DNA of 64,000 nt from assembly GCA_902800345.1 (NCBI GenBank), contig CADCDO010000008.1, positions 1 through 64,000 of the forward strand. The letters run 5' to 3'. This DNA comes from Fibrobacter succinogenes (GTDB lineage: Bacteria > Fibrobacterota > Fibrobacteria > Fibrobacterales > Fibrobacteraceae). This document shows positions 25,776-34,952 of the stretch, in pieces. A program made the translations under genes and the position numbers. The number at the start of each line of letters is the position of its first letter. Position 1 is the first letter of the stretch. The notes under the pieces were generated by a model that was not told the DNA's origin, did not search any database, and saw only the letters and a list, made by a program, of their open reading frames with translations.

Positions 25776-26840
25776 TTATTTCCGTTTCTTTTCGGAATCT
25801 TTCTCATGACCGTAATCTGGATCACGTTCAGGCAAGTCTTCTGCGATTCCCATAAGGCACATATTAAATTCATCGATATTATCAAGCAGGTAAAGAGTCC
25901 TATCCTTAAACATATGACCTCCATCAGCAAAATCATAATCGATTATATAGTCATCTTCGTATTTAGCGCTGCACTGGTCTTTCCCCACTTCCCTTAAATG
26001 ATAATCACCAACGCAAGTTGTCTTACCATCGGTCACTTCAACATTGACTTCCATCAATATTTCGCCTGTTGCACCAAGACTCTGTTCCGCCTGATTGACC
26101 TTGAAAGTGTAAGTCTTTTTACGGACGGTAAAAGTCTGGCTTGAATCCGAACTTTCAAGAACCTTGATACCGTATCTTTTAATCGTATATTCATTTTCGT
26201 CGGTACCATGGGAATAAAAAATACCGGGAAAACTTATGCCAGGATACCAACCGACCATAGCTTCATAGATCTGATTTATAAAGTTATCTACAAAGCTCGT
26301 CTTTTCGGAATCCTTGAGGTAATCGTCAAAGTAATAATCAATCTTTTGGGCGTATTTTCCATTGGAGAATTCTAGAGCATATTTTTTGAATCCGCTATCA
26401 TAACATTCTGTTTCTTTTCTATAGGTTGTGTATTCGCAATCCGTATTTACCCACGTTCCTTCGAGCTCACCTCTCTGGCCTCCGACATACATGATTCCAT
26501 ATTCACTCGTTTCACCACCCACAACTTCAAAGAATGCTAACGTATCACCAAAGAATTCGTATTTGAAAGTGTCGGGCTCAACAACCTTTTTCGACGGTTC
26601 CCAGGAATACTTGCCGTTTTCAAAAATGCATACATCTTGCTTGGCCACGTCTTTAGTCAAGACAAGCAGTTGCTTTTTCTTGTTTACGGAATAAGTGCCC
26701 GGTGTTGAAAACGTGACAGGCTCGCCCGTGAAGACCTTGCTTTCTACTTGTGTGTCGGTGGCACCTGTGGAACTATCATTTCCGCAAGCAGTCATTAAAG
26801 TTGCAAAAGCCGCTACGACGGCGACCAAGGAATATTTCAT
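25776..26840 (-). CDS. Lipoprotein, unknown
   Basis: 354 residues. Signal peptide with lipobox LMTAC at residues 15-19, followed by GNDSSTGATDTQ. The body is Tyr/Lys/Asp-rich with several repeated short strands (FKYEFFGDTLAFFEV; EYTIKRYGIKVLES) and scattered cysteines, and the tail is charged. Such lipoproteins are common in Fibrobacter. No domain is recognised. It may share an operon with the vWA gene downstream. Confidence 0.65.
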   Translation of the reverse strand: MKYSLVAVVAAFATLMTACGNDSSTGATDTQVESKVFTGEPVTFSTPGTYSVNKKKQLLVLTKDVAKQDVCIFENGKYSWEPSKKVVEPDTFKYEFFGDTLAFFEVVGGETSEYGIMYVGGQRGELEGTWVNTDCEYTTYRKETECYDSGFKKYALEFSNGKYAQKIDYYFDDYLKDSEKTSFVDNFINQIYEAMVGWYPGISFPGIFYSHGTDENEYTIKRYGIKVLESSDSSQTFTVRKKTYTFKVNQAEQSLGATGEILMEVNVEVTDGKTTCVGDYHLREVGKDQCSAKYEDDYIIDYDFADGGHMFKDRTLYLLDNIDEFNMCLMGIAEDLPERDPDYGHEKDSEKKRK

Positions 26841-26932
26841 GAATCCTCCTATCTATCGCAAATAATAGCTATTTCGCTTGGTGAAGGTTTATATAGCAAA
26901 TAGCATTCTGCGAAAAAAACTATTTTTGGACC

Positions 26933-28105
26933 ATGCCAGAAACGTTTTCGAAATGGGTTGCCTGCTGGGGTAACGCCACCTCCATCACAGACCGCAAAGA
27001 AGCCACATACGCCAAGGATTTAACGCTGCGCTATCCGATTCGCGCATGCTTTTCAGGAAACAAGTTACGTTTCCATTTTTCGAACCTTACGGGAACGGAA
27101 TCCGTACAAATTAGCGAAGCGTACATCGCAAAATCCGCACAGTCCCCAACCCCCATCACTTTTGCGGGCCTCGTTTCCGCTTCCATCCCCGCGGGCGAAG
27201 AAATCCTGAGTGACGAAATTCCGTTTGACGTGACTGCAGGCGAAACTTTCGACGTGAGCCTCTACTTCGCCGATTTTACACAAATGAACGCAGGCACGGC
27301 CATCACGGGCCCGCTTTCTGGCGGCAAGTACAGCTACGGCAACTTTGCGAAAAGCGCTACGCTTCCCGACAATCTCACGCGCAAAACGAACTGGATTTAT
27401 TTCCTCAACACCATCGATATTTTCACTGAAGAGAAAAACTTTGCGTTGGTGTGCTTTGGTGATTCCATCACGGCGCAGGACTGGCCCGATTATCTCACGC
27501 TCCGCTGCGCCCGCGAAGGTTTCAACAACGTTTCGATTATCCGCCGTGCCGTGAGCGGGACCCGCATTTTGCGCGAATACAGTTGCATCACCTACGCGGC
27601 ATACGGTCTTAAGGGCGCCACGCGTTTCCCCATCGAAATGAATGTGGCCGGCGCTCGCGCAGTTATCATTCAGCACGGCATCAACGATATCATCCATCCT
27701 GTCGGCGTCGAAGTCAACAAGTTCCGTCCCTGGAGCGACATGCCCACCGCAGATGACCTCATCAACGGCGTACGCTCGCTTTACGTCACGCATGCGCGCA
27801 AACTTGGCCTCAAAATTTACAGCGGTACGCTGCTGCCGATTTACGGTTGGCGCACTTACAACGAGAACCGAGACTTTATCCGCATGGCGTTCAACGAATG
27901 GCTGCGAACCGCTCCCGACTTTGACGGTTGCGTCGATTTCGACAAGGCCGTCCGTGGGCACGATGATCCCAAGCGTTTCGCGAACAATTTCGATTCGGGT
28001 GACCATCTGCATCCCAGCGCAAAAGCCTACGAAGCGATGGCCGAATGCGTCCCCGAAGAATTGCTGAAGGGAACCTCTAAAAATTGCTTTGATAAAATAA
28101 TTTGA
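26933..28105 (+). CDS. SGNH/GDSL-family hydrolase with repeat-derived C-terminus
   Basis: 390 residues, no signal peptide. The N-terminal beta-sandwich-like domain (about 1-165) precedes an SGNH esterase domain: block I CFGDSITA with Ser178, block III HGINDI, block V D357-H-L-H360. This resembles cellulose- and xylan-associated carbohydrate esterases of the GDSL type. The last ten codons (TSKNCFDKII and stop) lie inside repeat family 2 copy B. The original stop was therefore probably lost or replaced when the element arrived, which would have altered the C-terminus. Confidence 0.8.
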   Translation: MPETFSKWVACWGNATSITDRKEATYAKDLTLRYPIRACFSGNKLRFHFSNLTGTESVQISEAYIAKSAQSPTPITFAGLVSASIPAGEEILSDEIPFDVTAGETFDVSLYFADFTQMNAGTAITGPLSGGKYSYGNFAKSATLPDNLTRKTNWIYFLNTIDIFTEEKNFALVCFGDSITAQDWPDYLTLRCAREGFNNVSIIRRAVSGTRILREYSCITYAAYGLKGATRFPIEMNVAGARAVIIQHGINDIIHPVGVEVNKFRPWSDMPTADDLINGVRSLYVTHARKLGLKIYSGTLLPIYGWRTYNENRDFIRMAFNEWLRTAPDFDGCVDFDKAVRGHDDPKRFANNFDSGDHLHPSAKAYEAMAECVPEELLKGTSKNCFDKII

Positions 28106-28297
28106 GCGAAACCAAGTGCAGGCAGGAACGAAAAGAGGTGAATACTGGAGGTATTTGCCTCTTTGAGTGACGACAACTATAAAAGGTGAACGTCGCGCCC
28201 ATGCTTGCATGGGCATGACTGAGCCGTATAGTTGGCATGAATATGCAACCTGCACGAAGTGTTGCAGCCGAATTTTTGAAAATGAATTTTTTGAGGT
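28073..28297 (+). repeat. Structured repeat family 2, copy B
   Basis: Matches 15618-15778, with an extra segment of about 84 bases that contains hairpin family 1 copy 3. The ends pair ACCTC/GAGGT. The central stem is AAAGAGG (28132-28138) with CCTCTTT (28158-28164). Relative to copy A both arms changed (GTGG/CCAC to GAGG/CCTC). It overlaps the 3' end of the SGNH gene. Confidence 0.6.
28174..28234 (+). ncRNA. Tandem-GA hairpin family 1, copy 3 (nested)
   Basis: Outer stem CAACTATA/TATAGTTG, eight pairs. Core GGU-GA-A-(C)-GUC with GAC-U-GA-GCC, so the pair after the G-A tandem is A-U here instead of G-C. Apical stem CCCATGC/GCATGGG. It lies inside repeat family 2 copy B. Confidence 0.5.
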
Positions 28298-28343
28298 GAC
28301 CTAAAAATAAAAATTGTCACTTGACACGTTAATTAATTATTTT

Positions 28344-29369
28344 ATGTTCATGAGTTTGAAGGATTCCATTAAAAGGGTTCAAAGAAAGGAGCACATCACG
28401 CAAGACGAACTTCTCCGTCGTCTTGGGTGTTCCCGCAGTAGCCTTATGGAAACCGCTTCCGTCGAAGCTCAGAACGCGTTTCAGCTCGCTTTCGGGAATG
28501 ATTCTGCCTACCGTGACAATTCCGGCGGCACTCCTGACCGCACCCACACCGCATCTTGCGAAGACAAGAATCTTGAAAAGTTTTTGCCGTGGATCCGCAA
28601 ATTTCCCATTCGCGCCTTGCAAAACATGGGGCTCATTCCCGTAACAGCAAAAGGCGCGAGTCTCGTGCGTGCCGTTTTCCGATTCATGCAAATCGGAAAT
28701 ATTGCCGGTTTCGAGAATTACTATGGTTTCACGTTGCATTCCGCAAATCCGCAAACGCACGCCGCCTGGATTCGTTTGGGAGAACTTCGGGTCAAGCAAT
28801 CGAATGTTGTTTTCGCTCCCGACCACAACGCGATTCTTTCCGGCTTGAAGTTTTTACGCACAAATTCAATCCTTCATCGTCGGAATATACGCAAGATTGC
28901 CTGCGAAGTGCTCCACAACTGCGGAATCGAAGTCATCGAGGTAGAACCGTTCCTCACAGCGTCCACTCCGACGTGTGCTTTTTATTGGAGAGGCGACCGT
29001 CCTGTCATACAATTCCCGACGACTCCGATAGATGATTCCAAATTTCTGGAAGCGTTGTTCCATGCTGTGGCTCACCTGCTTTACCATCCAAAACGTACTT
29101 CGTGCTTGCAACTTGGCACGCTTGCGCAGTGTGCGGCAATCGTCCGAAGCTCCATCGAAACCGAGGCCGAAAAATTTGCGCAAGACATGCTCCTCTCCGA
29201 AGCAGAAGAATGCGAACTCATTTGCTGCGGACACTTTGCCGAACCCCGCTGCATCCAATATTTTTCCGGATTGTTCCATGTACGCCCGGGCATACTTGTG
29301 GAACGCTTGCAGCAACAGGGCAAAATTCGCCGCCGCACTCCGTTAAACGATTTCAAAATCGCTGTATAA
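28344..29369 (+). CDS. HTH/ImmA-IrrE-like regulator with degenerate metallopeptidase motif
   Basis: The ATG at 28344 (MFMSLKDSIKR) or 28350 is preferred over a TTG upstream, giving about 341 residues. The N-terminus (KRVQRKEHITQDELLRRLGCSRSSL) is XRE-like. The C-terminal half follows the ImmA/IrrE layout, but the zinc motif HExxH reads HAVAH (in EALFHAVAHLLYH), so the catalytic Glu is Ala. The fold may be kept for binding while peptidase activity is lost (inference). Domains of this type occur in HigA-like antitoxins and phage or stress regulators. No toxin gene adjoins it. TTGACA at 28321 may be part of its promoter. Confidence 0.65.
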   Translation: MFMSLKDSIKRVQRKEHITQDELLRRLGCSRSSLMETASVEAQNAFQLAFGNDSAYRDNSGGTPDRTHTASCEDKNLEKFLPWIRKFPIRALQNMGLIPVTAKGASLVRAVFRFMQIGNIAGFENYYGFTLHSANPQTHAAWIRLGELRVKQSNVVFAPDHNAILSGLKFLRTNSILHRRNIRKIACEVLHNCGIEVIEVEPFLTASTPTCAFYWRGDRPVIQFPTTPIDDSKFLEALFHAVAHLLYHPKRTSCLQLGTLAQCAAIVRSSIETEAEKFAQDMLLSEAEECELICCGHFAEPRCIQYFSGLFHVRPGILVERLQQQGKIRRRTPLNDFKIAV

Positions 29370-29396
29370 AAAGAGAAGCCCGCTTTTGCGCGGGCT
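29364..29396 (-). terminator. Minus-strand terminator of the 29440 barrel gene
   Basis: AGCCCGC/GCGGGCT hairpin. On the minus strand it is followed by TTCTCTTTTTATA. It lies directly after the convergent regulator's stop. Confidence 0.65.
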
Positions 29397-29439
29397 CGTC
29401 ACGGATACCGGAATATGTCCGGTACGACTCTGCAAACTA

Positions 29440-30021
29440 TTAGTAGTTGATTCCGAAGAACAGGTTAAAGCTGGTGAAGCTCTTGCCGAAGTCCACCTTG
29501 GAAGCTATGATATCGAAACCGAAACCAACTTCAAGCTGGAGAGCGGAATTGTGGAAAATGGAAGCACCGATTTCACCGCCCAAGCTCAGACCGAGAGCCC
29601 AGCGTTCACCGAAATCCCAATCATCAAAGTGGGAGTCCAGCTGCATACCAATACCGATACCGGCACCGATAAACGGAGAAACGATTTCTTCAAGGATCGA
29701 ATAACGTCCACCAAAAAGCATATTGCCGTGAACTTCCCACGTCTTGCCGAACTCGAAGTGCCAAGAGCTTATCGCCGTAATCGCACCATGGGTCGACATT
29801 TCCCAGATGTGACCATAGCGGACAAGCGGGAACGCAGTGACATGATCTTTTTCATCATTCACTCCGACTTCTTCCCAGTTACTCCAGAAAGCAAGACCGA
29901 ATGCAAGCGTCTGGAAACTGTAGACAGGGCGTTGGAGAGTTCTCTCCGGGGCGGAGGTATATTCACCCTGAGCAAAAGCTGCAAGGGCGAGGAAGGAAAT
30001 GAGTATGAGTATCTTTTTCAT
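29440..30021 (-). CDS. Outer-membrane beta-barrel protein
   Basis: 193 residues with signal peptide MKKILILISFLALAAFAQG. Repeated amphipathic strands rich in Gly and aromatics (FGGRYSILEEIVSPFIGAG) end in FFGINY, a typical barrel terminus. Function unknown. Divergent from murJ with a 72-base gap. Confidence 0.7.
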   Translation of the reverse strand: MKKILILISFLALAAFAQGEYTSAPERTLQRPVYSFQTLAFGLAFWSNWEEVGVNDEKDHVTAFPLVRYGHIWEMSTHGAITAISSWHFEFGKTWEVHGNMLFGGRYSILEEIVSPFIGAGIGIGMQLDSHFDDWDFGERWALGLSLGGEIGASIFHNSALQLEVGFGFDIIASKVDFGKSFTSFNLFFGINY

Positions 30022-30093
30022 AATAGGAAATATATAAAAAGATTACACAATAGGCTCAAATAAGTTTTAAGCATTCTATATTTTACACTAGTC

Positions 30094-31689
30094 ATGAATA
30101 AAGCAGCCATTATTGTCGCCGTGAGCATGCTCCTTAGCCGCGTGCTCGGAATTTTCCGTGAAATGCTCCTCGCCCACGCCGCCGGCGTGTCGCTCGAAAA
30201 AAACGCCCTTGACCTCGCCTTCATGATTCCGGACATCCTGAATCACGTGGTCAGCACCGGTTTTTTGTCGATCATATTCATCCCTATTTTTACGGGCTAT
30301 AAAGTCGCAGGCGATGAGAAGGCGGGCTGGAAATTCTTCAGCAACGTGCTCAATACGTTCGGGCTTGCACTCCTGATTCTCGTGATTCCGGCGTTCATCT
30401 GGATGAAGGAACTCATCGCGCTCCTCACGGTCGATGGCGTGACTCCCGAACTCCTGGAACGTGCAACCTACTATGGTCGAATCATCTTGCCGGGGCAAAT
30501 TTTCATTTTCGTGGGGAGTATCCTCGTTGCCGTCCAGCACACGCGAAAGCAGTTCCTGATTCCTTCGCTTACGGGACTTATTTATAATGTGGCGATTGTC
30601 GGCGGCGGTGCAGCTGGACTTTGGCTCGGCAAATACACCGGCAACGATTACGGCCTCGCCGGGTTCGCTTGGGGCGTTCCCGTTGGAGCGTTCATCGGGT
30701 TTTTCGCCCTCCAGATTTTTGGTGCCAAGCGCGGCGGCGTCCATTATGAACTCGTCTGCGAACCCAAGCACCCAGATATCATCCGTTATTTCAAGATGAT
30801 GCTCCCGATGTCCCTTGGCGTCGGTTCCATGTTCGGCCTCGAATTTATTATCCGTAGCTTTGGCGCAAACTTCGGGACGAGCGGCATTTCGAGTCTCAAC
30901 TATGCTTACCGTGTCATGTACACGCTCGTCGCAGTCTTTGGATTCTCAGTCAGCGTCACGAGCTACCCCGACATGGCGCGCCTCGTCAAGGAAGGCGACT
31001 TTCCGCAGCTCAACCGCAAAATCTGGAAGAGCCTCTCGCGCATGTTCTGCATATTGATTCCGGCAGTCGTCGCCGTGTGGGCGCTCAGTTTCCCGGCTGT
31101 ACGCATCCTCTTTGAACGCGGTGCTTTCCATCGCGAAACGACTGAAGCGATTTCTGAAATCCTCCGTTGGTACTTGCCCGTGAGTCTTGGACTTTGCCTG
31201 CAAGCGGTTCTCGTCCGCAGCTTTTACGCTTGCGAACGCATGTGGGTCCCCACGCTTTTGAACACCGGAATCTTTGCGGCTACCATTCCCGCCTATATTC
31301 TGCTGGGCGCCCCCGAAGTCGGGCTTGGCATCAAGAGCGTCCCGATTATCGGCGCGACAGGCGCCATTTTGCAAGTGATTTCGATGATTTTCATGTGGGC
31401 TAAAAAGAACGGCACCGACGGCATGAAGGATGCCCTCCTCAACATGGCTCGCGCCCTTGTCGCCTTCGGCATCATGATTGCAGCCGCAGTCGGCCTCGAT
31501 CATATTTCGGATGATTTTGTCCGCAACGCAGGCTTTGTAACGCTCGTAGTCTATGCTTGTGCCGCTGGGATCGCGCTCTTTACGCTCACGCTGATTGTCC
31601 AGCGCTATCTCGGCAGCAAAGACGCCAAGGACATTTTGAACGAACTTTTAGGCAAAGTTCTCCGCAAGCTGCATTTGAAACGGGTTTAA
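30094..31689 (+). CDS. murJ: Lipid II flippase MurJ
   Basis: 531 residues, about 14 transmembrane helices, MOP-superfamily flippase that moves lipid II across the inner membrane for peptidoglycan synthesis. The N-terminus MNKAAIIVAVSMLLSRVLGIFREMLLA contains the conserved Ser-Arg and the R-E pair. The FERGAFH motif and the YACERMWVPTLLNT region are characteristic of MviN/MurJ. Single gene; no neighbouring cell-wall genes. Confidence 0.93.
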   Translation: MNKAAIIVAVSMLLSRVLGIFREMLLAHAAGVSLEKNALDLAFMIPDILNHVVSTGFLSIIFIPIFTGYKVAGDEKAGWKFFSNVLNTFGLALLILVIPAFIWMKELIALLTVDGVTPELLERATYYGRIILPGQIFIFVGSILVAVQHTRKQFLIPSLTGLIYNVAIVGGGAAGLWLGKYTGNDYGLAGFAWGVPVGAFIGFFALQIFGAKRGGVHYELVCEPKHPDIIRYFKMMLPMSLGVGSMFGLEFIIRSFGANFGTSGISSLNYAYRVMYTLVAVFGFSVSVTSYPDMARLVKEGDFPQLNRKIWKSLSRMFCILIPAVVAVWALSFPAVRILFERGAFHRETTEAISEILRWYLPVSLGLCLQAVLVRSFYACERMWVPTLLNTGIFAATIPAYILLGAPEVGLGIKSVPIIGATGAILQVISMIFMWAKKNGTDGMKDALLNMARALVAFGIMIAAAVGLDHISDDFVRNAGFVTLVVYACAAGIALFTLTLIVQRYLGSKDAKDILNELLGKVLRKLHLKRV

Positions 31690-31805
31690 AGGTTAGGATT
31701 TAACCGAGAAGCTAGTGTTTTAAATCGCGTTTCAGTTTCTTGTATTTGGCATATTCAGACGGGTAATCAGGACAATACACACAACGTATTACCAAGCAAT
31801 CTATA

Positions 31806-32189
31806 TTACAATTTATCTCCATATTCTTCGGATTTCACCGGCGGCATGACGTTCTCTGGCAAGGATTCTGCTTTCGGGATATTGTCGTTTTCAAAGCCAT
31901 TGAACATCCATTTGAAAAAACCTACGGTTCCACCCAGCACTGCACCAACGGCAAAACCTGCAGCCGCAGCCCCCATCCCGAACAACGCTATCTGTCCCAC
32001 ATCATCCTTGGAACTGCTATCGTCGTCGTCCAGCGAAGCGGCTACGCACATTACGGCTATTCCCGGCCCTGCCAAAGTCGCGCCCGTATTGGCTCCGTAT
32101 CGAATCACGGGGTTCGGGTTCCGGCTTATGGCACAGCCTACAAGGCTTAACGTAAGCAACATGCAAATGATAGACTTAAAAAAATTCAT
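31806..32189 (-). CDS. Small lipoprotein with glycine-rich hydrophobic segment
   Basis: 127 residues. Lipobox LVGC (Cys19) after a signal peptide, then two hydrophobic Gly/Ala segments (ATLAGPGIAVMCVAA; FGMGAAAAGFAVGAVLGGTVGF) separated by an acidic DDDDSSSKDD stretch. The glycine-zipper look suggests outer-membrane association. Unknown function, alone. Confidence 0.65.
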   Translation of the reverse strand: MNFFKSIICMLLTLSLVGCAISRNPNPVIRYGANTGATLAGPGIAVMCVAASLDDDDSSSKDDVGQIALFGMGAAAAGFAVGAVLGGTVGFFKWMFNGFENDNIPKAESLPENVMPPVKSEEYGDKL

Positions 32190-32388
32190 ATCCGTAATAT
32201 AAAGTCTCGGCTTTTTTTCGCCAATAGCACTACAAAAATTTGCGATAATCTAACAAAAAATAATGATAAAATGCACAACTCCTCGTCACGCCTAGTCATC
32301 TTCTGAAAAAACATACCGTTCTTATCCGCAGAGGAAAATTCAGCTGGAGAATAGAAGTTCCAAGTTCCGTATATGGGGAAAACGATAT

Positions 32389-34164
32389 TTATCTTCCGTT
32401 GTTTCTCAGGCGGTAGAGTACGCAGGCGATGTCTATGGCACGCGGGAGGCTCATTTCACGGCTCAAGCCTTGCGGCAAGTTGCGGAATCCGACGTTCTTG
32501 ATTTTTTCGCAGAGCGCCGTAATGCGTTCCATAATTGTCATGGACTTTGCGGAATCGTCTCCATTAGTATCGTTGTTACTTGCAACATTCTGGCAGAGGT
32601 TCAACAGCATGAATCCTGCTCCAAAGCGTTGTTGCTTATCCACAAGCGAGCCTGCCTTGGACGTGTCCGAGACGAGGAACCCGATTTGCAACAACGTATC
32701 GCCGGAAATTTTCACTTTTACCTGGCGTTCTACTGCAGACGCAGGACGTAGCGACGGTAATAAAGGCTTCACGTATTCGGCAAAGTTGCGGCACTGCGGT
32801 TCCACAAAGGCGGGCAAGTTCGGTACAATTTTTGCGACCGCCCCAATCTCGGCATCGCCGGCGCCATTGGCGGCGAAATCAGCGAGACCCGCGGCCACAT
32901 TCTTTCCGTTCACCCGTGCGCATTCCGCCTTGTACGATGCCATCACGATGATGTTGTCCGCCAAGTCCAAGAAGTCTCCGCAGGCGCCTGCCACTAGAAT
33001 AAAGCTGCGCCCCTTGATTTCACGGATGCGGTCCGTGAGCGGGATAAGCGGCTCGCGGTCGTCGCCAAGGAGTTTGCGAACTCGCACATCGCGAATGAGG
33101 AAGTTCACGGCAGAGGAATCTTCGTCAATCAGGAACGCGTCGCTACCGGCTTCCATCGCTTCCATCAAGTTTGCGGCCTCGCTCGTCGAGCCCGACGCAC
33201 AGGCGGTCGTAAAGTTCTTCGTCGAGATTCCGCCCGGCAGGTCACGTACAAACTGCGAAAGGTCCGTCCCGCGTACGCTGCGGCCGTCTTCGACGCCCAC
33301 GCGCACCGCCGATTCGCTCACGACAACGCCTTCGCGCCCGTCTCCCGGGATATGCGGATAGACGGCCTTTGTCAAGGCCTGCAAAAGCGTCGATTTTCCG
33401 TGGAACGCTCCGCCCGAAATCACCGTGATTCCCTTCGGGATTCCCATGCCACGAATTTCGCGACCGTTTGCCACAAGCGTCACCGCCATTTCTTCGGGAG
33501 CGGTAAATGGTACGGCACCTTCCATCGGCTGTTCGCTGAGTCCCGATGCACGCGGCAGTACGGCGCCATCCGGCACAAAAGCGCATAATCTGCGTTCCTC
33601 AAGCAGCGACAAGATTTCCTTGCGTTCGGCAAGTACCTTGTAATAATTCAAAAGTTCCGGCTCCACGCCGTCCGGTTTCGAGGCGCCCGAATTGTAAAGT
33701 CCCGCCGACACCAAGTCCGGAAGAACCATCGTCAAAATTTCGGCCGCATCCTCCGCCTGGATTTTGCGACCGTCGCCCGGCAAGCGCACTTGCAGGCACG
33801 CCCGCAATTCGCCGTTATCGATCCAGAGTGCGTTCCGCACCAGCATTTCAGGTCCAGCGGAGTCAAAAACTACGGCAGCATCTTTTCCCGAAAATTTTTC
33901 CCGCACAAGCGCCGAGAGTTTGCGGTAAAGGTAGTTGCTCAATGCCAAGCGGTGCTCAAAAGAGCCACTCCATTCGCTCGGGTAGCCCAGCATCTGCAAA
34001 CTCGATTTTATCATTACGCGGGATGCCGGCGCATACGGGTCGCCCTGCACGTGCAGGAATTCCAGCACAAAGTCTCCAAAATCCCATGTTTTCTCTGCGA
34101 GGGACTTGTAAAGCCCGTAATTTTTCCCTTGTAAACTGCGAATTTTTTGGTAAAGAGCTTTCAT
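32389..34164 (-). CDS. ABC-class P-loop ATPase (COG3044)
   Basis: 591 residues from the ATG at 34164 (MKALYQKIRSLQGK). The N-terminal region, including YKSLAEKTWDFGDF and LHVQGDPYAPASR, is the family signature. The Walker A-like loop is GGAFHGKSTLL at about 247-257, followed by an acidic segment near DAFLIDEDSSAVNFL that carries the Walker B residues. This is the predicted ABC-class ATPase family (PF09818), soluble and without a permease partner. Its role is not established. An upstream in-frame extension lacks a ribosome site. Confidence 0.85.
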   Translation of the reverse strand: MKALYQKIRSLQGKNYGLYKSLAEKTWDFGDFVLEFLHVQGDPYAPASRVMIKSSLQMLGYPSEWSGSFEHRLALSNYLYRKLSALVREKFSGKDAAVVFDSAGPEMLVRNALWIDNGELRACLQVRLPGDGRKIQAEDAAEILTMVLPDLVSAGLYNSGASKPDGVEPELLNYYKVLAERKEILSLLEERRLCAFVPDGAVLPRASGLSEQPMEGAVPFTAPEEMAVTLVANGREIRGMGIPKGITVISGGAFHGKSTLLQALTKAVYPHIPGDGREGVVVSESAVRVGVEDGRSVRGTDLSQFVRDLPGGISTKNFTTACASGSTSEAANLMEAMEAGSDAFLIDEDSSAVNFLIRDVRVRKLLGDDREPLIPLTDRIREIKGRSFILVAGACGDFLDLADNIIVMASYKAECARVNGKNVAAGLADFAANGAGDAEIGAVAKIVPNLPAFVEPQCRNFAEYVKPLLPSLRPASAVERQVKVKISGDTLLQIGFLVSDTSKAGSLVDKQQRFGAGFMLLNLCQNVASNNDTNGDDSAKSMTIMERITALCEKIKNVGFRNLPQGLSREMSLPRAIDIACVLYRLRNNGR

Positions 34165-34307
34165 ATACACAAAAGTAGTTAATATAGACCAATTATAGAC
34201 CAAATATTTACGCACTTTTTACGGCACTTTAACATTTGTCTTGTAAAAAAAGAATTAAATTCTAGAAGTGAACTAACTCTTTTACATGCAAATCAGGAGT
34301 ACATCCC

Positions 34308-34853
34308 ATGAAAAAGCTTTATATTTTCGCCTTGATGATGGCTTTCCTCTTCTCATCCGTTGTCGCTGACGAAGAAGATCCACCTCCGCGTGGCAAAGCC
34401 GCAACCATCAACATTGTCACCGAACCGCCTAACAGCGACGTGTTCCTCGGCGGTGAACAGCTCGGCAAGAGCCCGATTAAGGACATGCAGGTCAAGTCCG
34501 GACGTCAGACGCTTGTCGTCATCGACCAGGGTTTCGAACTTGTCAACAAGCGCGTGAACATTTGGCCGGGTAACGACTCCCGCAACAACTTCGACTTCAG
34601 CACCAAGATTCCGAAGGGCCATATCAAGGTCACGACGAATCCGACACGCTGCCTCATCTTCGTTGACGGCGAACAGTCCGACAAGACCGATGGTGCCGAA
34701 CTCGTCATCCACAACCTCGATGCCGGCGACCACGTGGTTCGCGCCCAGTGCAACAACCGCAGAAGCGCAGAAGCTCTCGTAAAAGTCAAGGGCGAAGAAA
34801 CGGTTGACGTGTTCCTGGATGCATCTACGGGCTCCAAGAAGAAAAAACGCTAA
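34308..34853 (+). CDS. Exported PEGA-domain protein
   Basis: 181 residues. Signal peptide MKKLYIFALMMAFLFSSVVAD. Two PEGA-type beta repeats: ATINIVTEPPNSDVFLGGEQL (about 31-51) and GHIKVTTNPTRCLIFVDGEQS (about 104-124). The tail is basic (SKKKKR). PEGA domains are surface or periplasmic and may bind carbohydrate or other envelope proteins. The leader CAGGAGTACAT is shared with the LpoB-like gene downstream. Confidence 0.8.
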   Translation: MKKLYIFALMMAFLFSSVVADEEDPPPRGKAATINIVTEPPNSDVFLGGEQLGKSPIKDMQVKSGRQTLVVIDQGFELVNKRVNIWPGNDSRNNFDFSTKIPKGHIKVTTNPTRCLIFVDGEQSDKTDGAELVIHNLDAGDHVVRAQCNNRRSAEALVKVKGEETVDVFLDASTGSKKKKR

Positions 34854-34878
34854 TCAAAAGATTCACTTTTTTCAAAGA

Positions 34879-34902
34879 ACTCTCCTCCTGGAGAGTTTTT
34901 TT
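34879..34902 (+). terminator. Terminator after the PEGA gene
   Basis: ACTCTCC/GGAGAGT around TCCT, followed by a seven-T run. Partial readthrough into the LpoB-like gene is possible. Confidence 0.8.
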
Positions 34903-34952
34903 ATGTTTTTTTTTGTATGTTTATAACAAAACATTCCAATCAGGAGTACATG

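Noticed and set aside
27065..28255. Long minus-strand frame opposite the SGNH gene
   Set aside because: Antisense shadow of a gene with GDSL motifs. Its N-terminal similarity to the frame opposite lysC comes from the shared DNA repeat, not from a protein family.
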